The notes under the pieces are model-generated. The model searched no databases. It saw only the letters and a program-made list of their open reading frames with translations, and was not told where the DNA came from. A DNA stretch of 64,000 nucleotides. Origin: GWF2-33-9 sp964500435. Lineage in GTDB: Bacteria > Bacteroidota > Ignavibacteria > Kapaibacteriales > UBA2268. The DNA lies in contig CAZCNL010000002.1 of NCBI GenBank assembly GCA_964500435.1, forward strand, positions 186,001-250,000, given 5' to 3'. Below, in pieces: positions 42,582-51,963 of the stretch. A program made the position numbers and the translations under genes. Positions within the stretch are counted from its first letter, which is position 1, and each line of letters opens with the position of its first letter.

Positions 42582-43817
42582 TTACATTTTGGTTTTTATT
42601 TTAAATGTAGAAATATTCTTGATTATATAATAAATATAGAATGCAGCGAAAGGTATTAATGCTATTTTCATCATTGTTTGGTATCGTGGTAATGAGAAAT
42701 ACACAATTGCTAAAGTAGAATGATATAAAAAAAATAAATAAAACATTGCGAATTTATTTATTTCAAATGTTTTAAAAATCCCAAGCATAGAAAGTGCTAA
42801 CAAAACAATCCAAGGCGTGAGGTAAAATAAATTTTTGCTTTTGCTATCTCCAGGATAATATATCCATAAATTAAATAGCTTACGAACAGCAAGATTTAAC
42901 TCTCCACTTAATCCATTTTTTATAATTGCATTTGATGCTTGTTTGGTGTACATTTGATTCAATTCAACTTCGAAATTTTTGGACATTTTTAATTCCTTTA
43001 ATTTTGCATCAACACTATCGTCAGCCCAAATTCCGGGATTTTCCAAATTATGTCCTCGGTATAAATTCAATCCATTGGATGTTGTAAAAGGAATAAAAGT
43101 ACCAAACGTTAAGTAATTTCTGGCTTGCCATGGCATTAAAGCAAACGAAATTAAAATTATCCCAATTATAGATAATTTAAATTCTTTTAATTTAATAAAA
43201 TAGATTATTAATATAAATGAAAAAAGAAAAAATTCCATCCTAAACAAAATTAGTATGCTGGATAAAAGAAAAACTCTTAAAATATATTTTTTCTCTTTAC
43301 TTTTTTGATAACGTGCTAATTGATAAAAGATTAGTGCTATAAAAATATGATAAACCAAAGTTGGACCGAAAGAAGTTGTTGCGTAAATAAATTCTGGTAA
43401 AAATGCATAAAGGCACACAGCAATTATTCCAATTTGTTCGTTGAATAAGTATGCAGTTAATTTATATAAAAACAAGGCGGCGAGAACGGCTAAAAGTGAT
43501 TGGAATAGCATAATAACAATGTTTCTTAAATAGACATTTTGAATCAAAAATATTGGCAAAGTTAAAAGTGAATATCCGGGTGGCATATAAGCTGATGGAG
43601 TTGGTTGAGCTTTCGGGTTAAATTCATATTTTATTGACCCATTTTCGATATAAAAAAGTGAGTAACCTTTACCTGCAATTATATTTTTATTTATATTTCC
43701 ATATTCATAATAAAAAACTTCGGAGTTAAAATCAATATATGCAAATGCAAAAAGAAATCTTATGACGAAAGTAAAAATTAACAAGTATAATAATACTTTT
43801 TTTGTGTTTTTGAGCAT
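42582..43817 (-). CDS. ArnT/PMT-like (GT39-type) integral membrane glycosyltransferase
   Basis: 411 aa, about 9-11 membrane helices and a periplasmic loop after the first: GKGYSLFYIENGSIKYEF ... QPTPSAYMPPGYSLLTLPIF, the pattern seen in lipid-linked sugar transferases of the ArnT/PMT superfamily. The second periplasmic loop contains NGLNLYRGHNLENPGIWADD. These enzymes use polyprenyl-phosphate sugars on the outer face of the inner membrane. Substrate not predictable. A single gene on the minus strand with a wide gap to its neighbours. Confidence 0.78.
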   Translation of the reverse strand: MLKNTKKVLLYLLIFTFVIRFLFAFAYIDFNSEVFYYEYGNINKNIIAGKGYSLFYIENGSIKYEFNPKAQPTPSAYMPPGYSLLTLPIFLIQNVYLRNIVIMLFQSLLAVLAALFLYKLTAYLFNEQIGIIAVCLYAFLPEFIYATTSFGPTLVYHIFIALIFYQLARYQKSKEKKYILRVFLLSSILILFRMEFFLFSFILIIYFIKLKEFKLSIIGIILISFALMPWQARNYLTFGTFIPFTTSNGLNLYRGHNLENPGIWADDSVDAKLKELKMSKNFEVELNQMYTKQASNAIIKNGLSGELNLAVRKLFNLWIYYPGDSKSKNLFYLTPWIVLLALSMLGIFKTFEINKFAMFYLFFLYHSTLAIVYFSLPRYQTMMKIALIPFAAFYIYYIIKNISTFKIKTKM

Positions 43818-44014
43818 ATAAAAACTACTTTAAAGCAAAATACAAAAATAATCTATTTACTTAAAATCTAATAAATTTAAAAAAATTGGATTAAAGGGAA
43901 TTGTATATTTAATAAGTAAATAATATAAAATAAATTGGAATATGATAAATTACAAATAATATTTCATAATTTTGAATTTAACAAAATAACAATTTATAAT
44001 TTTTAGAGATAGTT

Positions 44015-45199
44015 ATGCATAATATTAGAAATTATTCTTTCGATACACAATGCGTACACGCTGGTGCACGTGTTGACGAAACAGGAGCAGTAGTTACTCC
44101 AATATATCAAACTTCAACATTCAAATTTCAAAATGCGGAACAAGGAGCACGTCTTTTCAAAGGCGAAGAAAAAGGTTTTATTTATACAAGATTAGGCAAT
44201 CCAACAATAGAAGCAATGGAAGAGGCACTCGCAGTTCTCGAAGGTGGAGCAAAAGCATTGGGCTGTGCAAGTGGTATGGCAGCTGTGCATACATTAGTTG
44301 CGGGTGTTCTCCAAGCAGGCGACCATATAATTTCCAGTGAATCAGTTTATGGTGCTACACAAACATTATTTGCAAATGTTTTACCTCGTTTCGGAATTAC
44401 TACAACATTTGTCGATACATCAGATTTAGAAGCAATTAATGCAGCTTTACGACCAAATACAAAAATGCTTTATGTTGAAACACCCGCAAATCCTACAATT
44501 GTTATCTCTGATTTAGATAGGATTGGTAAACTTGCCAAGGCACATAATTTAATCTTTGCAGTTGATAATACATTTATGAGCCCTGTATTGCAAAGACCTT
44601 TTGATTTCGGTGCTGATTATGTTATACATTCAATGACGAAATATTTAAACGGACATGCCGATGTTGTTGCAGGTGTAATAATTGTCAAAGAAGAAAAGAA
44701 TTATGCGCCTGTTCGTAAAATGCTCAATCATTTTGGTGGCACTATTGACCCCTTCAATGCTTTTTTAGTTCACCGTGGTTTGAAAACATTGAAATTAAGA
44801 GTTATGAAAGCTCAAGAAAATGCTCAAAAAATTGCAGAATACTTGGAACAACACCCCAAAATAGAGGAAGTGATGTATCCTGGATTGAAAAGCCATCCAC
44901 AATATGATATTGCACAAAAGCAGCAAAAAGGACCCGGTGCAATGATTTCCTTTGAGTTAAAAGGTGGTTTCGATGCTGGTGTGAAATTGATGAATAATAT
45001 TGAAATATTCCAATTAGCAGTGAGTTTAGGTGGAGTCGAATCACTTATCCAACATCCTGCTTCAATGACCCATGCCGGTATGACCAAAGAAGCGAGGTTA
45101 AGTGCTAAAATTACTGATGGACTTGTTCGTTTGTCTATTGGTATTGAAGATATTGATGATTTATTGAAAGCTCTCGATAAGGTCTTGTCATCAATATAA
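44015..45199 (+). CDS. PLP-dependent Cys/Met metabolism enzyme (methionine gamma-lyase / cystathionine lyase-synthase family)
   Basis: 394 aa. Family marks: PIYQTSTFKFQNAEQGARLF, YTRLGNPTIEAMEEALAVLE, and PLP lysine in IHSMTKYLNGHADVVAG. The C-terminus SLGGVESLIQHPASMTH is the substrate carboxylate-binding part. The segment SSESVYGATQTLFANVLPRFG has Ala where methionine gamma-lyase has its Cys beside the Tyr, so a lyase of that kind is less likely; cystathionine gamma-synthase, gamma-lyase or O-acetylhomoserine sulfhydrylase are all possible. Start after a poor leader; panB follows 22 bp later. No SAM riboswitch seen upstream. Confidence 0.85.
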   Translation: MHNIRNYSFDTQCVHAGARVDETGAVVTPIYQTSTFKFQNAEQGARLFKGEEKGFIYTRLGNPTIEAMEEALAVLEGGAKALGCASGMAAVHTLVAGVLQAGDHIISSESVYGATQTLFANVLPRFGITTTFVDTSDLEAINAALRPNTKMLYVETPANPTIVISDLDRIGKLAKAHNLIFAVDNTFMSPVLQRPFDFGADYVIHSMTKYLNGHADVVAGVIIVKEEKNYAPVRKMLNHFGGTIDPFNAFLVHRGLKTLKLRVMKAQENAQKIAEYLEQHPKIEEVMYPGLKSHPQYDIAQKQQKGPGAMISFELKGGFDAGVKLMNNIEIFQLAVSLGGVESLIQHPASMTHAGMTKEARLSAKITDGLVRLSIGIEDIDDLLKALDKVLSSI

Positions 45200-45221
45200 G
45201 TATTATTTAATAAAGGAATTT

Positions 45222-46049
45222 ATGGCACAATTTTCATACAATAAAACTGATAGACGTAAAGTAACAACATTACGACTACAAGAAATGAAGTCAAATGGCG
45301 AAAAAATTGCCGCATTAACTGCTTATGATGCCGTTATTGCAAAAATTTTCGATGAAGCTGGAATTGATTTGATTTTAGTCGGCGATTCACTCGGGAACGT
45401 CGTCCAAGGTTTAGATACGACAATTCCAGTTACATTAGACCAAGTAATTTACCATACAAAAGCAGTAATGAACGGTATAAAAAGAGCAATGGTTGTAGCT
45501 GATATGCCCTTTATGACTTACCAAATTTCACCCGAAGATGCCTTTTACAATGCTGGGCGATTGATGAAAGAAGCTGGTGCTGCTGCTGTTAAATTGGAAG
45601 GCGGCGAAATAATCGCAGAAAAGGTAAGAATAATGACCGAATCTGGAATTCCCGTAATGGGGCATCTCGGGCTTACTCCTCAAAGCATACATAAATTTGG
45701 CTCATACCGTGCTCGTGGTACGAACCAGGAAGAAGCAGAAAAAATCAAGAAAGACGCTAAAATTTTAGAAGATGCCGGTGCTTTTGCTATTGTTTTGGAA
45801 AAAATTCCTGCAAATTTGGCAAAAGAAATCACTGATTCACTATCTATTCCAACAATTGGAATAGGTGCGGGACCTCATTGCGATGGTCAAATACTTGTTT
45901 ATACTGATATGTTAGGGCTGACAACTGATTTTACACCACGTTTTGTAAGGCATTATGCCCGATTAAGAGAAATAATTACTGAAGGTGTAAGTCGCTATTT
46001 GGAAGATGTTAAAGATGCTGAATTCCCAAATTTGGACGAAAGTTATTAA
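45222..46049 (+). CDS. panB: 3-methyl-2-oxobutanoate hydroxymethyltransferase
   Basis: 275 aa. Start KVTTLRLQEMKSNGEKIAALTAYD, LILVGDSLGNVVQGLDTTIPV (metal and substrate site), then DMPFMTYQ, AAAVKLEGGE, GHLGLTPQSIHKFGSY and GIGAGPHCDGQILVYTDMLGL. First step of pantothenate synthesis: transfers a hydroxymethyl from methylene-THF to 2-oxoisovalerate, decamer, Mg2+-dependent, cytoplasmic. An AAAGGA site precedes the ATG. No panC or panD nearby. Confidence 0.97.
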   Translation: MAQFSYNKTDRRKVTTLRLQEMKSNGEKIAALTAYDAVIAKIFDEAGIDLILVGDSLGNVVQGLDTTIPVTLDQVIYHTKAVMNGIKRAMVVADMPFMTYQISPEDAFYNAGRLMKEAGAAAVKLEGGEIIAEKVRIMTESGIPVMGHLGLTPQSIHKFGSYRARGTNQEEAEKIKKDAKILEDAGAFAIVLEKIPANLAKEITDSLSIPTIGIGAGPHCDGQILVYTDMLGLTTDFTPRFVRHYARLREIITEGVSRYLEDVKDAEFPNLDESY

Positions 46050-46088
46050 AGAGCTTTTTCATTCTTTAATGTCAATAACTGTATCAAA

Positions 46089-46922
46089 ATGAACCATATA
46101 ACTCCGAAAAAATCTTTAGGTCAGCACTTTTTACATGATAAAAATATTGCAAAAAAAATTGTAGAATTGCTTTCAATACCGCCTGGTTCGATTGTGTTAG
46201 AAATCGGACCAGGAACTGGTGTTTTAACTGACTTTTTACTCGAAAAAGATATTGTGCTTTATGCAGTCGAAGTAGATACTCGCTCTATTGATATTTTGCA
46301 AGAAAAATATGCGAATTATTTAAATCAGAAATTATTCATTTTAAATCAAGATATTTTAAAAGTCAATTTCGAAGAAATTTTTACGAAACATAATCAAAAA
46401 TTACACTTAATCGGTAATATTCCATATTACATTACAAGCCCGATTTTATTCCATTTATTCGACAATGCAAATTATTTACAGTATGCAGTTTTAATGGTGC
46501 AAAAAGAAATTGCTTTAAGATTAAAAGCAAAACCTCGCACAAAAGATTATGGAATACTCACCTTAGCCCGTGAAATTTTTGGTGAAATGGGAAAAATTTA
46601 CACTGTGCCGGCATCTTGCTTTTTACCTCCGCCAAAAGTTACAAGTGCCTTTTTTGAAATTAATTTCCGTTCGCCAAGTATCTTAAAAGATAATCAAGTT
46701 CAAAAAAAGAAATTAATTAATTTAATTAGAACACTATTCGAACAAAGACGCAAAATGATTTCTAATAGCATCAAAAATTATGTTTCTTCTTCCGAAATAT
46801 ATCAAAATTTGATAAATTGCCAAGAACTTCAAATAAAAAAATACCTCTCTTCAAGACCAGAAGAATTATCACTTAATGATTATGTAATTTTGTATAATTT
46901 TTTAAATTCAATACAAAAATAG
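46089..46922 (+). CDS. rsmA: 16S rRNA (adenine(1518)-N(6)/adenine(1519)-N(6))-dimethyltransferase
   Basis: 277 aa (KsgA). Opening KKSLGQHFLHDKNIAKKIV, SAM motif VLEIGPGTGVLT, catalytic NIPYYITSPI (the NxPY motif) and the Lys/Arg-rich C-terminal domain with LFEQRRKMISNSIK. It dimethylates two adenines in 16S rRNA helix 45 and helps ribosome small-subunit maturation. Lies 39 bp after panB and 13 bp before the PAP2 gene. Confidence 0.96.
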   Translation: MNHITPKKSLGQHFLHDKNIAKKIVELLSIPPGSIVLEIGPGTGVLTDFLLEKDIVLYAVEVDTRSIDILQEKYANYLNQKLFILNQDILKVNFEEIFTKHNQKLHLIGNIPYYITSPILFHLFDNANYLQYAVLMVQKEIALRLKAKPRTKDYGILTLAREIFGEMGKIYTVPASCFLPPPKVTSAFFEINFRSPSILKDNQVQKKKLINLIRTLFEQRRKMISNSIKNYVSSSEIYQNLINCQELQIKKYLSSRPEELSLNDYVILYNFLNSIQK

Positions 46923-46935
46923 ATTACATTTTTTT

Positions 46936-47877
46936 ATGCAAAAGAAACTCAAAGAAACATTCGAACTTTTGAATTATTCTGATTTATACACATTGTTGAT
47001 GCTATGCTTTTTAATGTTAATAAATTTGATTTTTATATTTCAAATTAAGCATTCAGTTATTAATCTTTTTTCGAGTTTAATTTTCAGCACTGCGATTCTA
47101 ATATTAATTTATTACCATAAGAAAAATAATAATCAAATATTAAATTTTTTCAGATATACATATTATTTAATCGCAATATTATTCATTTATAGTCAATTCC
47201 AACTAATAATCAAAGCTTTCAGGCAAACAGATTATGATAATATCTTAATCAAATGGGATGTATTACTTTTAGGTAAAAATGCAGGTGATTTATTCTCACA
47301 AATTGCAACACCTGTTTTGACGGAATATTTACAAATTGCTTATTCTTTATTTTACTTTTTGCCATTAATTGTTGGTTGGGCACTTTACAAAATGCAGAGC
47401 TCGGATTTGGATACTTTTATTAGAAATATAATGTTTGCTTACTTTTTTTCGTATTTTTTATATTTAATTATGCCCGCAATTGGACCGAGATTTACTATTT
47501 ATGATTTTACCCATTTAAATCAAGATTTACCAGGATTATTTATTACAGATTTTCTTCGCTGGGCAATTAATTTGGGTGGTGGAATTACAACGCAAACGTT
47601 TAATCCAATTTATTTAGTTAATCGAGATTGTATGCCAAGCGGTCATACTATGATAACATTAGTAACTATTTATTTTGCATATAAATATAATGTTAGATCG
47701 AAAAATTTTGTTTTATTTTTAGGTATTAGTGTGATTGTTGCAACGGTATATATGCGATATCATTATTTTGTTGATATATTAGCAGGAATCTTCTTTGCTT
47801 TTATTAGTGTTTTAATTGAACCTCTCTGGTTTAATTTTATTAAAAAATCTACATTAATTTCAAAATTTATTAATTGA
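46936..47877 (+). CDS. PAP2-superfamily membrane phosphatase / phosphotransferase
   Basis: 313 aa with about six membrane helices. The catalytic C-terminal part shows CMPSGHTMITLVTIYFAYK (PSGH, about 233-236) and ATVYMRYHYFVDILAG (R...H...D motif). A GPRFTIYDF segment lies where the first motif is expected. The spacing resembles the inositol-phosphorylceramide-synthase-like PAP2_3 type rather than the short bacterial phosphatases. It may act on lipid phosphates such as undecaprenyl-PP or phosphatidylglycerophosphate in the outer leaflet; no substrate can be chosen. Downstream is the glycosyltransferase fusion gene. Confidence 0.8.
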   Translation: MQKKLKETFELLNYSDLYTLLMLCFLMLINLIFIFQIKHSVINLFSSLIFSTAILILIYYHKKNNNQILNFFRYTYYLIAILFIYSQFQLIIKAFRQTDYDNILIKWDVLLLGKNAGDLFSQIATPVLTEYLQIAYSLFYFLPLIVGWALYKMQSSDLDTFIRNIMFAYFFSYFLYLIMPAIGPRFTIYDFTHLNQDLPGLFITDFLRWAINLGGGITTQTFNPIYLVNRDCMPSGHTMITLVTIYFAYKYNVRSKNFVLFLGISVIVATVYMRYHYFVDILAGIFFAFISVLIEPLWFNFIKKSTLISKFIN

Positions 47878-47927
47878 AATTTGGTAATTTTAAATTTACT
47901 ATAATTCTTTTTTAAAGAAAAAAGTTA

Positions 47928-49889
47928 ATGCAAGAAATTTCGAACAAAACAAATAATATAGATATATCAATAGTTATAGTAAATTATAACGTTCGAGACT
48001 TTCTGAATAATTGTTTGTATTCAATTTATAAATCCCAAACAGAACTTAATTACGAAATAATTGTTGTAGATAATAATTCAACTGATAATTCTGTTACTTT
48101 TTTAAAAGATAAATTCCCTCAGGTTAAATTTATCGAATTAAAGGACAATCTTGGCTTTTCAAAAGCAAATAATATTGGTTTCAAAGAAGCAAATGGCAAA
48201 TATGTTTTGATTTTAAATCCCGACACAATAATCAATCCCGATACTTTACAAGTAATGTATAATTATATGGAAAAACATCCCGAAGTAGCACTATCGGGTT
48301 GCAAAGTGTTGAATGCAGATGGCTCTTTTCAATATGCTTGCAGACGTGGGTTCCCAACACCTTGGGCATCATTTACAAAATTATTCGGGTTGCAAGCATT
48401 ATTCCCGAAATCGAGACTATTTGCACAATATAATCAAACATTCAGACCAACTGACGAAACATATTATATTGATGCCTTGATTGGCGCTTTTATGTTTGCT
48501 CGCTTAGATGTTATAAAAGAAATAAATGGATTTGACGAAGACTTTTTTATGTATGGCGAAGATATTGATATCTGTTACCGTATTCACGAAGCTGGGCACA
48601 AAGTTGCTTATGTTCATTCATCTTCCATTACTCATTTTAAAGGCGAAAGCACCCGCCGAAGCTCTATCAACGAAATAAGACATTTTTATGAAGCAATGGA
48701 AATATATGTAAAAAAACATTATGCAAATTCGCACTTTTTCTTATTTTTACTCCGAATGGCAATTGCTTTCCGTTCTTTTTTAGCATATCTCGAAACATAC
48801 AAAAAAGACATTCCTGTAATAATAGTTGATTTGCTCATTGCTAATATTTCTTTGCTCATTGCAACAGATGTCAAATTTGAACGCTTTTTTGGCTTCCCGT
48901 CTTATGCGTATCCGACTGTCTTTATAGTAATTTCATTGCTTTGTTTTGGCAGTTTATTTTTTGTTGGAGAATATTTCGAAGGAGAAAATTCATACCGAAA
49001 AACATTTTTTGGTTATTTAATAACTTTCTTTATATTATCTGCTCTTACGTACTTTTTCAAAAACTACGCATTTAGCCGTGGCGTTGTGCTTTTGACAATT
49101 GGTTTTAGTATAACATTTTCCTTTATATTTAGATTTATTTTGAATACAATCAAAAGCAGAAAAATTAAAACAGAGAAAAGCAGAACGGCAATTTTATTCA
49201 ATTATTCAAAATGGGAAGAACTTGAATCAAATATAAAGAAGTTGGACTTTAACCAACATTATGATTTAGTCGGTCTTTTTTATTTTGAAACCAACCAAAC
49301 AATACAAATCAAATCTAATTATAAAATAATAGGAAATTATGAATTCCTCAAAAAAAATATCAAGGAGTTCAACTTAAATGATGTTATCATAATTACGGAT
49401 AATTCCGAAACTGAAAGTTATAATGATTTAATTAATAAAACAATCGGTACAAATATAAAATTACATTTTGTAAAAAAGTTAGAAGAATTTTATGCCTCAC
49501 AAATAATCAATTCAGTATCCAATAATCCGGTAATAATCAAGAATTATCGAATAATTCTGCCACGATACAAATTCGCAAAACGTACAATTGATATTATTTC
49601 TTCATTAATAATGCTGACAATTTGTTTGCCTGTAACAATTTATAAAAATTCAAAGAATAAAAAATACTTTAAAGACATTTTAAACGTTTTAAAGGGTAAA
49701 TATTCTTTAATCGGAGTTTATCCTGTTGAAAATATTAGAAATTATAATGCAAAACCTGGGTTATTAAATTTAGTGCAATTTGCTAATAAAGATATTAGCA
49801 AGGATGCAATCAAGAAATTAAATGATTATTATGAATTAAATTATTCATTATCATTAGATTTCGACATATTTATCAAAAGTTTAATTTAA
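47928..49889 (+). CDS. Glycosyltransferase 2 fused to a degenerate sugar-phosphate transferase
   Basis: 653 aa. Residues about 12-250 are a GT2 domain: ISIVIVNYNVRDFLNNCL, EIIVVDNNSTDNS, LILNPDTIINPD (DxD-like) and EDFFMYGEDIDICYRI. From about 280 to 400 come four membrane helices. About 415-545 is a Rossmann-like (CoA_binding_3) part, as in WbaP/WcaJ proteins. The last 103 residues open KRTIDIISSLIMLTICLP and end ELNYSLSLDFDIFIKSLI, matching the start and end of bacterial sugar transferases, with NVLKGKYSLIG near the middle. The catalytic middle (the QxR and Asp-Glu segments, about 80 residues) is missing. Thus GT activity is likely but phosphoglycosyl transfer is not. Confidence 0.85.
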   Translation: MQEISNKTNNIDISIVIVNYNVRDFLNNCLYSIYKSQTELNYEIIVVDNNSTDNSVTFLKDKFPQVKFIELKDNLGFSKANNIGFKEANGKYVLILNPDTIINPDTLQVMYNYMEKHPEVALSGCKVLNADGSFQYACRRGFPTPWASFTKLFGLQALFPKSRLFAQYNQTFRPTDETYYIDALIGAFMFARLDVIKEINGFDEDFFMYGEDIDICYRIHEAGHKVAYVHSSSITHFKGESTRRSSINEIRHFYEAMEIYVKKHYANSHFFLFLLRMAIAFRSFLAYLETYKKDIPVIIVDLLIANISLLIATDVKFERFFGFPSYAYPTVFIVISLLCFGSLFFVGEYFEGENSYRKTFFGYLITFFILSALTYFFKNYAFSRGVVLLTIGFSITFSFIFRFILNTIKSRKIKTEKSRTAILFNYSKWEELESNIKKLDFNQHYDLVGLFYFETNQTIQIKSNYKIIGNYEFLKKNIKEFNLNDVIIITDNSETESYNDLINKTIGTNIKLHFVKKLEEFYASQIINSVSNNPVIIKNYRIILPRYKFAKRTIDIISSLIMLTICLPVTIYKNSKNKKYFKDILNVLKGKYSLIGVYPVENIRNYNAKPGLLNLVQFANKDISKDAIKKLNDYYELNYSLSLDFDIFIKSLI

Positions 49890-49905
49890 AGAGGAGAAAA
49901 AAATT

Positions 49906-50853
49906 ATGCAAGTTTTTGATTTTGAAAAGCCAATTATTGAATTAGAACAAAAATTAGAAGAAATTCGTGCTTTAACGGGAACTGTCGATATGTCGAAAGA
50001 AATTAAGGATTTTGAAGGGAAAATATTGGGATTAAAACAAAATATTTACAGTAATTTAACAAGGTGGCAAAAGGTTCAAATCGCTCGTCATCCAGATAGA
50101 CCTTACACATTGGATTATTGTAATAATATTTTTGAAAATTTCCAAGAATTGCACGGTGATAGGAAATATGCTGATGATAAAGCCATCGTCGGTGGTTTTG
50201 CCACAATAGGCAAACATAAAGTGATGGTCGTTGGTCAGCAAAAAGGTCGGGGGACAAAAGACAATCTCTATCGTAATTTCGGGATGTCAAATCCCGAAGG
50301 TTACCGTAAAGCTGCACGATTATTCAAATTAGCTGAAAAATTTGGGAAACCGATTATCACATTTGTCGATACTCCTGGAGCGTTTCCCGGTATTGAAGCC
50401 GAAGAGCGTGGACAAGCCGAAGCAATCGCTTCTAATTTAATGCTTATGAGTGATTTGAAAGTCCCCATTATTGTTGTCATAATTGGCGAAGGTGCATCCG
50501 GCGGTGCCATCGGAATCGGCGTCGGCGATAGAATTTTAATGTTCCAATATGCTTGGTATTCTGTTATTTCACCTGAATCATGTTCGAGTATTTTATGGCG
50601 CTCTTGGGATTTCAAAGAACAAGCTGCTGAAGCTTTGAAACTTTCCGCCGAAGATTTAATCGAATTTGGAGTAATTGATAGAATTGTTCCTGAACCAATT
50701 GGCGGTGCTCATAAAAATCATGAGCAAATGTTCAACACTTTAAAACCTATTTTAATTGAAGAACTAGATAATCTTGCCAAAATTAAACCCGATAAATTAG
50801 TTAAGTTAAGAAAAGAAAAATTCTATAAAATGGGAAAATGGGAAGAAGATTAG
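49906..50853 (+). CDS. accA: Acetyl-CoA carboxylase carboxyltransferase subunit alpha
   Basis: 315 aa. N-terminal helical part, then TRWQKVQIARHPDRPYTLDY, ELHGDRKYADDKAIVGGFAT, QKGRGTKDNLYRNFGM, NPEGYRKAARLFKLAEKFG, FVDTPGAFPGIEAEERGQAE and the oxyanion helix GEGASGGAIGIGVGD. It forms the carboxyltransferase with AccD for malonyl-CoA synthesis. A GAGGAG ribosome site precedes the ATG. Its 3' end faces the phage-like operon at a distance of 41 bp, with no obvious hairpin. Confidence 0.97.
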   Translation: MQVFDFEKPIIELEQKLEEIRALTGTVDMSKEIKDFEGKILGLKQNIYSNLTRWQKVQIARHPDRPYTLDYCNNIFENFQELHGDRKYADDKAIVGGFATIGKHKVMVVGQQKGRGTKDNLYRNFGMSNPEGYRKAARLFKLAEKFGKPIITFVDTPGAFPGIEAEERGQAEAIASNLMLMSDLKVPIIVVIIGEGASGGAIGIGVGDRILMFQYAWYSVISPESCSSILWRSWDFKEQAAEALKLSAEDLIEFGVIDRIVPEPIGGAHKNHEQMFNTLKPILIEELDNLAKIKPDKLVKLRKEKFYKMGKWEED

Positions 50854-50894
50854 TTCTTCCCTTTGTTTACCCATCAAATTGAGATTTCGGGTTT

Positions 50895-51956
50895 TCACTC
50901 TAAAATAAAAGCAAATTTTGGTAATTCGCTGTTCGAAATTTTTTTATTTGGGAAATTTATATTTATAATCATTTTGATTAAATCATTATAAGCTCGCTCA
51001 ACTAATTTCACATCGCCCAATATTACATCTTCACGTATTTTAAAATGCGTAACCGAAGCGGCATAAGAGCCCGAATCCATTTCTGTGGTTAAAGTTTCCG
51101 AAAGCAAAACCTTAGATATTTCGCTATTTGCCATTTTAATCAATTGAGAATATAATTCTACTGATTTGGCACTCCCCAAATCTTTAATATCAATTGAAAT
51201 GTCTGACGGAGTCGCTATTGTTTGCGAATCAATTAACTGCTGCAATCTTATGCTCAAATTTTGTAATTCCTCAGCACTTGGCGGATAACTGTATTGTCCA
51301 ATAACAAGCGGCATACCATATTTTTCCAAAAAATTCATCCAAAATCTAAAACCCAAATTTTTTGTTGTAACTGCCCAAAAGCATTTTGCCAACAATGCAT
51401 CTCCATACGGATTTTCAAAACTTGGATTATGCCTAACGATTAAAAATTTATTTTCGGGAAGTCCAACACCTTCGATTATTCCTTTCTTTCGAAATTTTAT
51501 TTGATTATTATTGTCATAAAAGAACCAATCCAACGGCTTAGGAATTATTGAGTTAGGAATCAATTTTGAATTACTCGATTCCTCCCAAACAATTTCCATC
51601 ACTTGTAAGCCCGTGAAAATCGCTTCGAGAATGTACGATGTTATATTATAAAAATCAAATTCATCAAAAATATTATTAATTAAAGAATAAATCTCTTTAT
51701 CAACGGAATTCCCTTTAATTTCCTTTTTTAATGCTAAAACGCCTGTCTTGCGAGATTGAATGCAACTCCAAACGTGCGGGTCATTTTTCAAATCAGAAAA
51801 TGCTCTCGATAAATTTCCTTGTTCAGAAATAACTTGATTCGGATTTGGCAACATCCCGATATATTTATGAAATGTCAAATAATTGTCTCTCGTAACAAGT
51901 TCTTTCGTTAAAAGTGGAGTTCCACTTGCAAGAGATGAATAATTCGTATCAATCAT
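50895..51956 (-). CDS. DUF935-type (Mu gp29-like) phage portal protein
   Basis: 353 aa. Recognisable segments: DPHVWSCIQSRKTGVLALKKEI (about 56-77), the central VMEIVWEES, IPKPLDWFFYDNN, KFLIVRHNPSFENPYGDALL (about 167-186), FWMNFLEKYGMPLVIGQY (about 203-220) and the late VLLSETLTTEMDSGSYAAS. These match the DUF935 family of Mu-like portals. Mu gp29 is near 510 residues, so this one is shortened, mainly at the C-terminus. Portals form the dodecameric DNA gate of the capsid, yet no terminase is in the cluster. Last gene of the operon. Confidence 0.85.
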   Translation of the reverse strand: MIDTNYSSLASGTPLLTKELVTRDNYLTFHKYIGMLPNPNQVISEQGNLSRAFSDLKNDPHVWSCIQSRKTGVLALKKEIKGNSVDKEIYSLINNIFDEFDFYNITSYILEAIFTGLQVMEIVWEESSNSKLIPNSIIPKPLDWFFYDNNNQIKFRKKGIIEGVGLPENKFLIVRHNPSFENPYGDALLAKCFWAVTTKNLGFRFWMNFLEKYGMPLVIGQYSYPPSAEELQNLSIRLQQLIDSQTIATPSDISIDIKDLGSAKSVELYSQLIKMANSEISKVLLSETLTTEMDSGSYAASVTHFKIREDVILGDVKLVERAYNDLIKMIININFPNKKISNSELPKFAFILE

Positions 51957-51963
51957 AGTTTCC

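Noticed and set aside
43818..44014. SAM or other riboswitch before the PLP enzyme gene
   Set aside because: The 197-bp leader is A/T-rich with no conserved stems or core motif that could be recognised.
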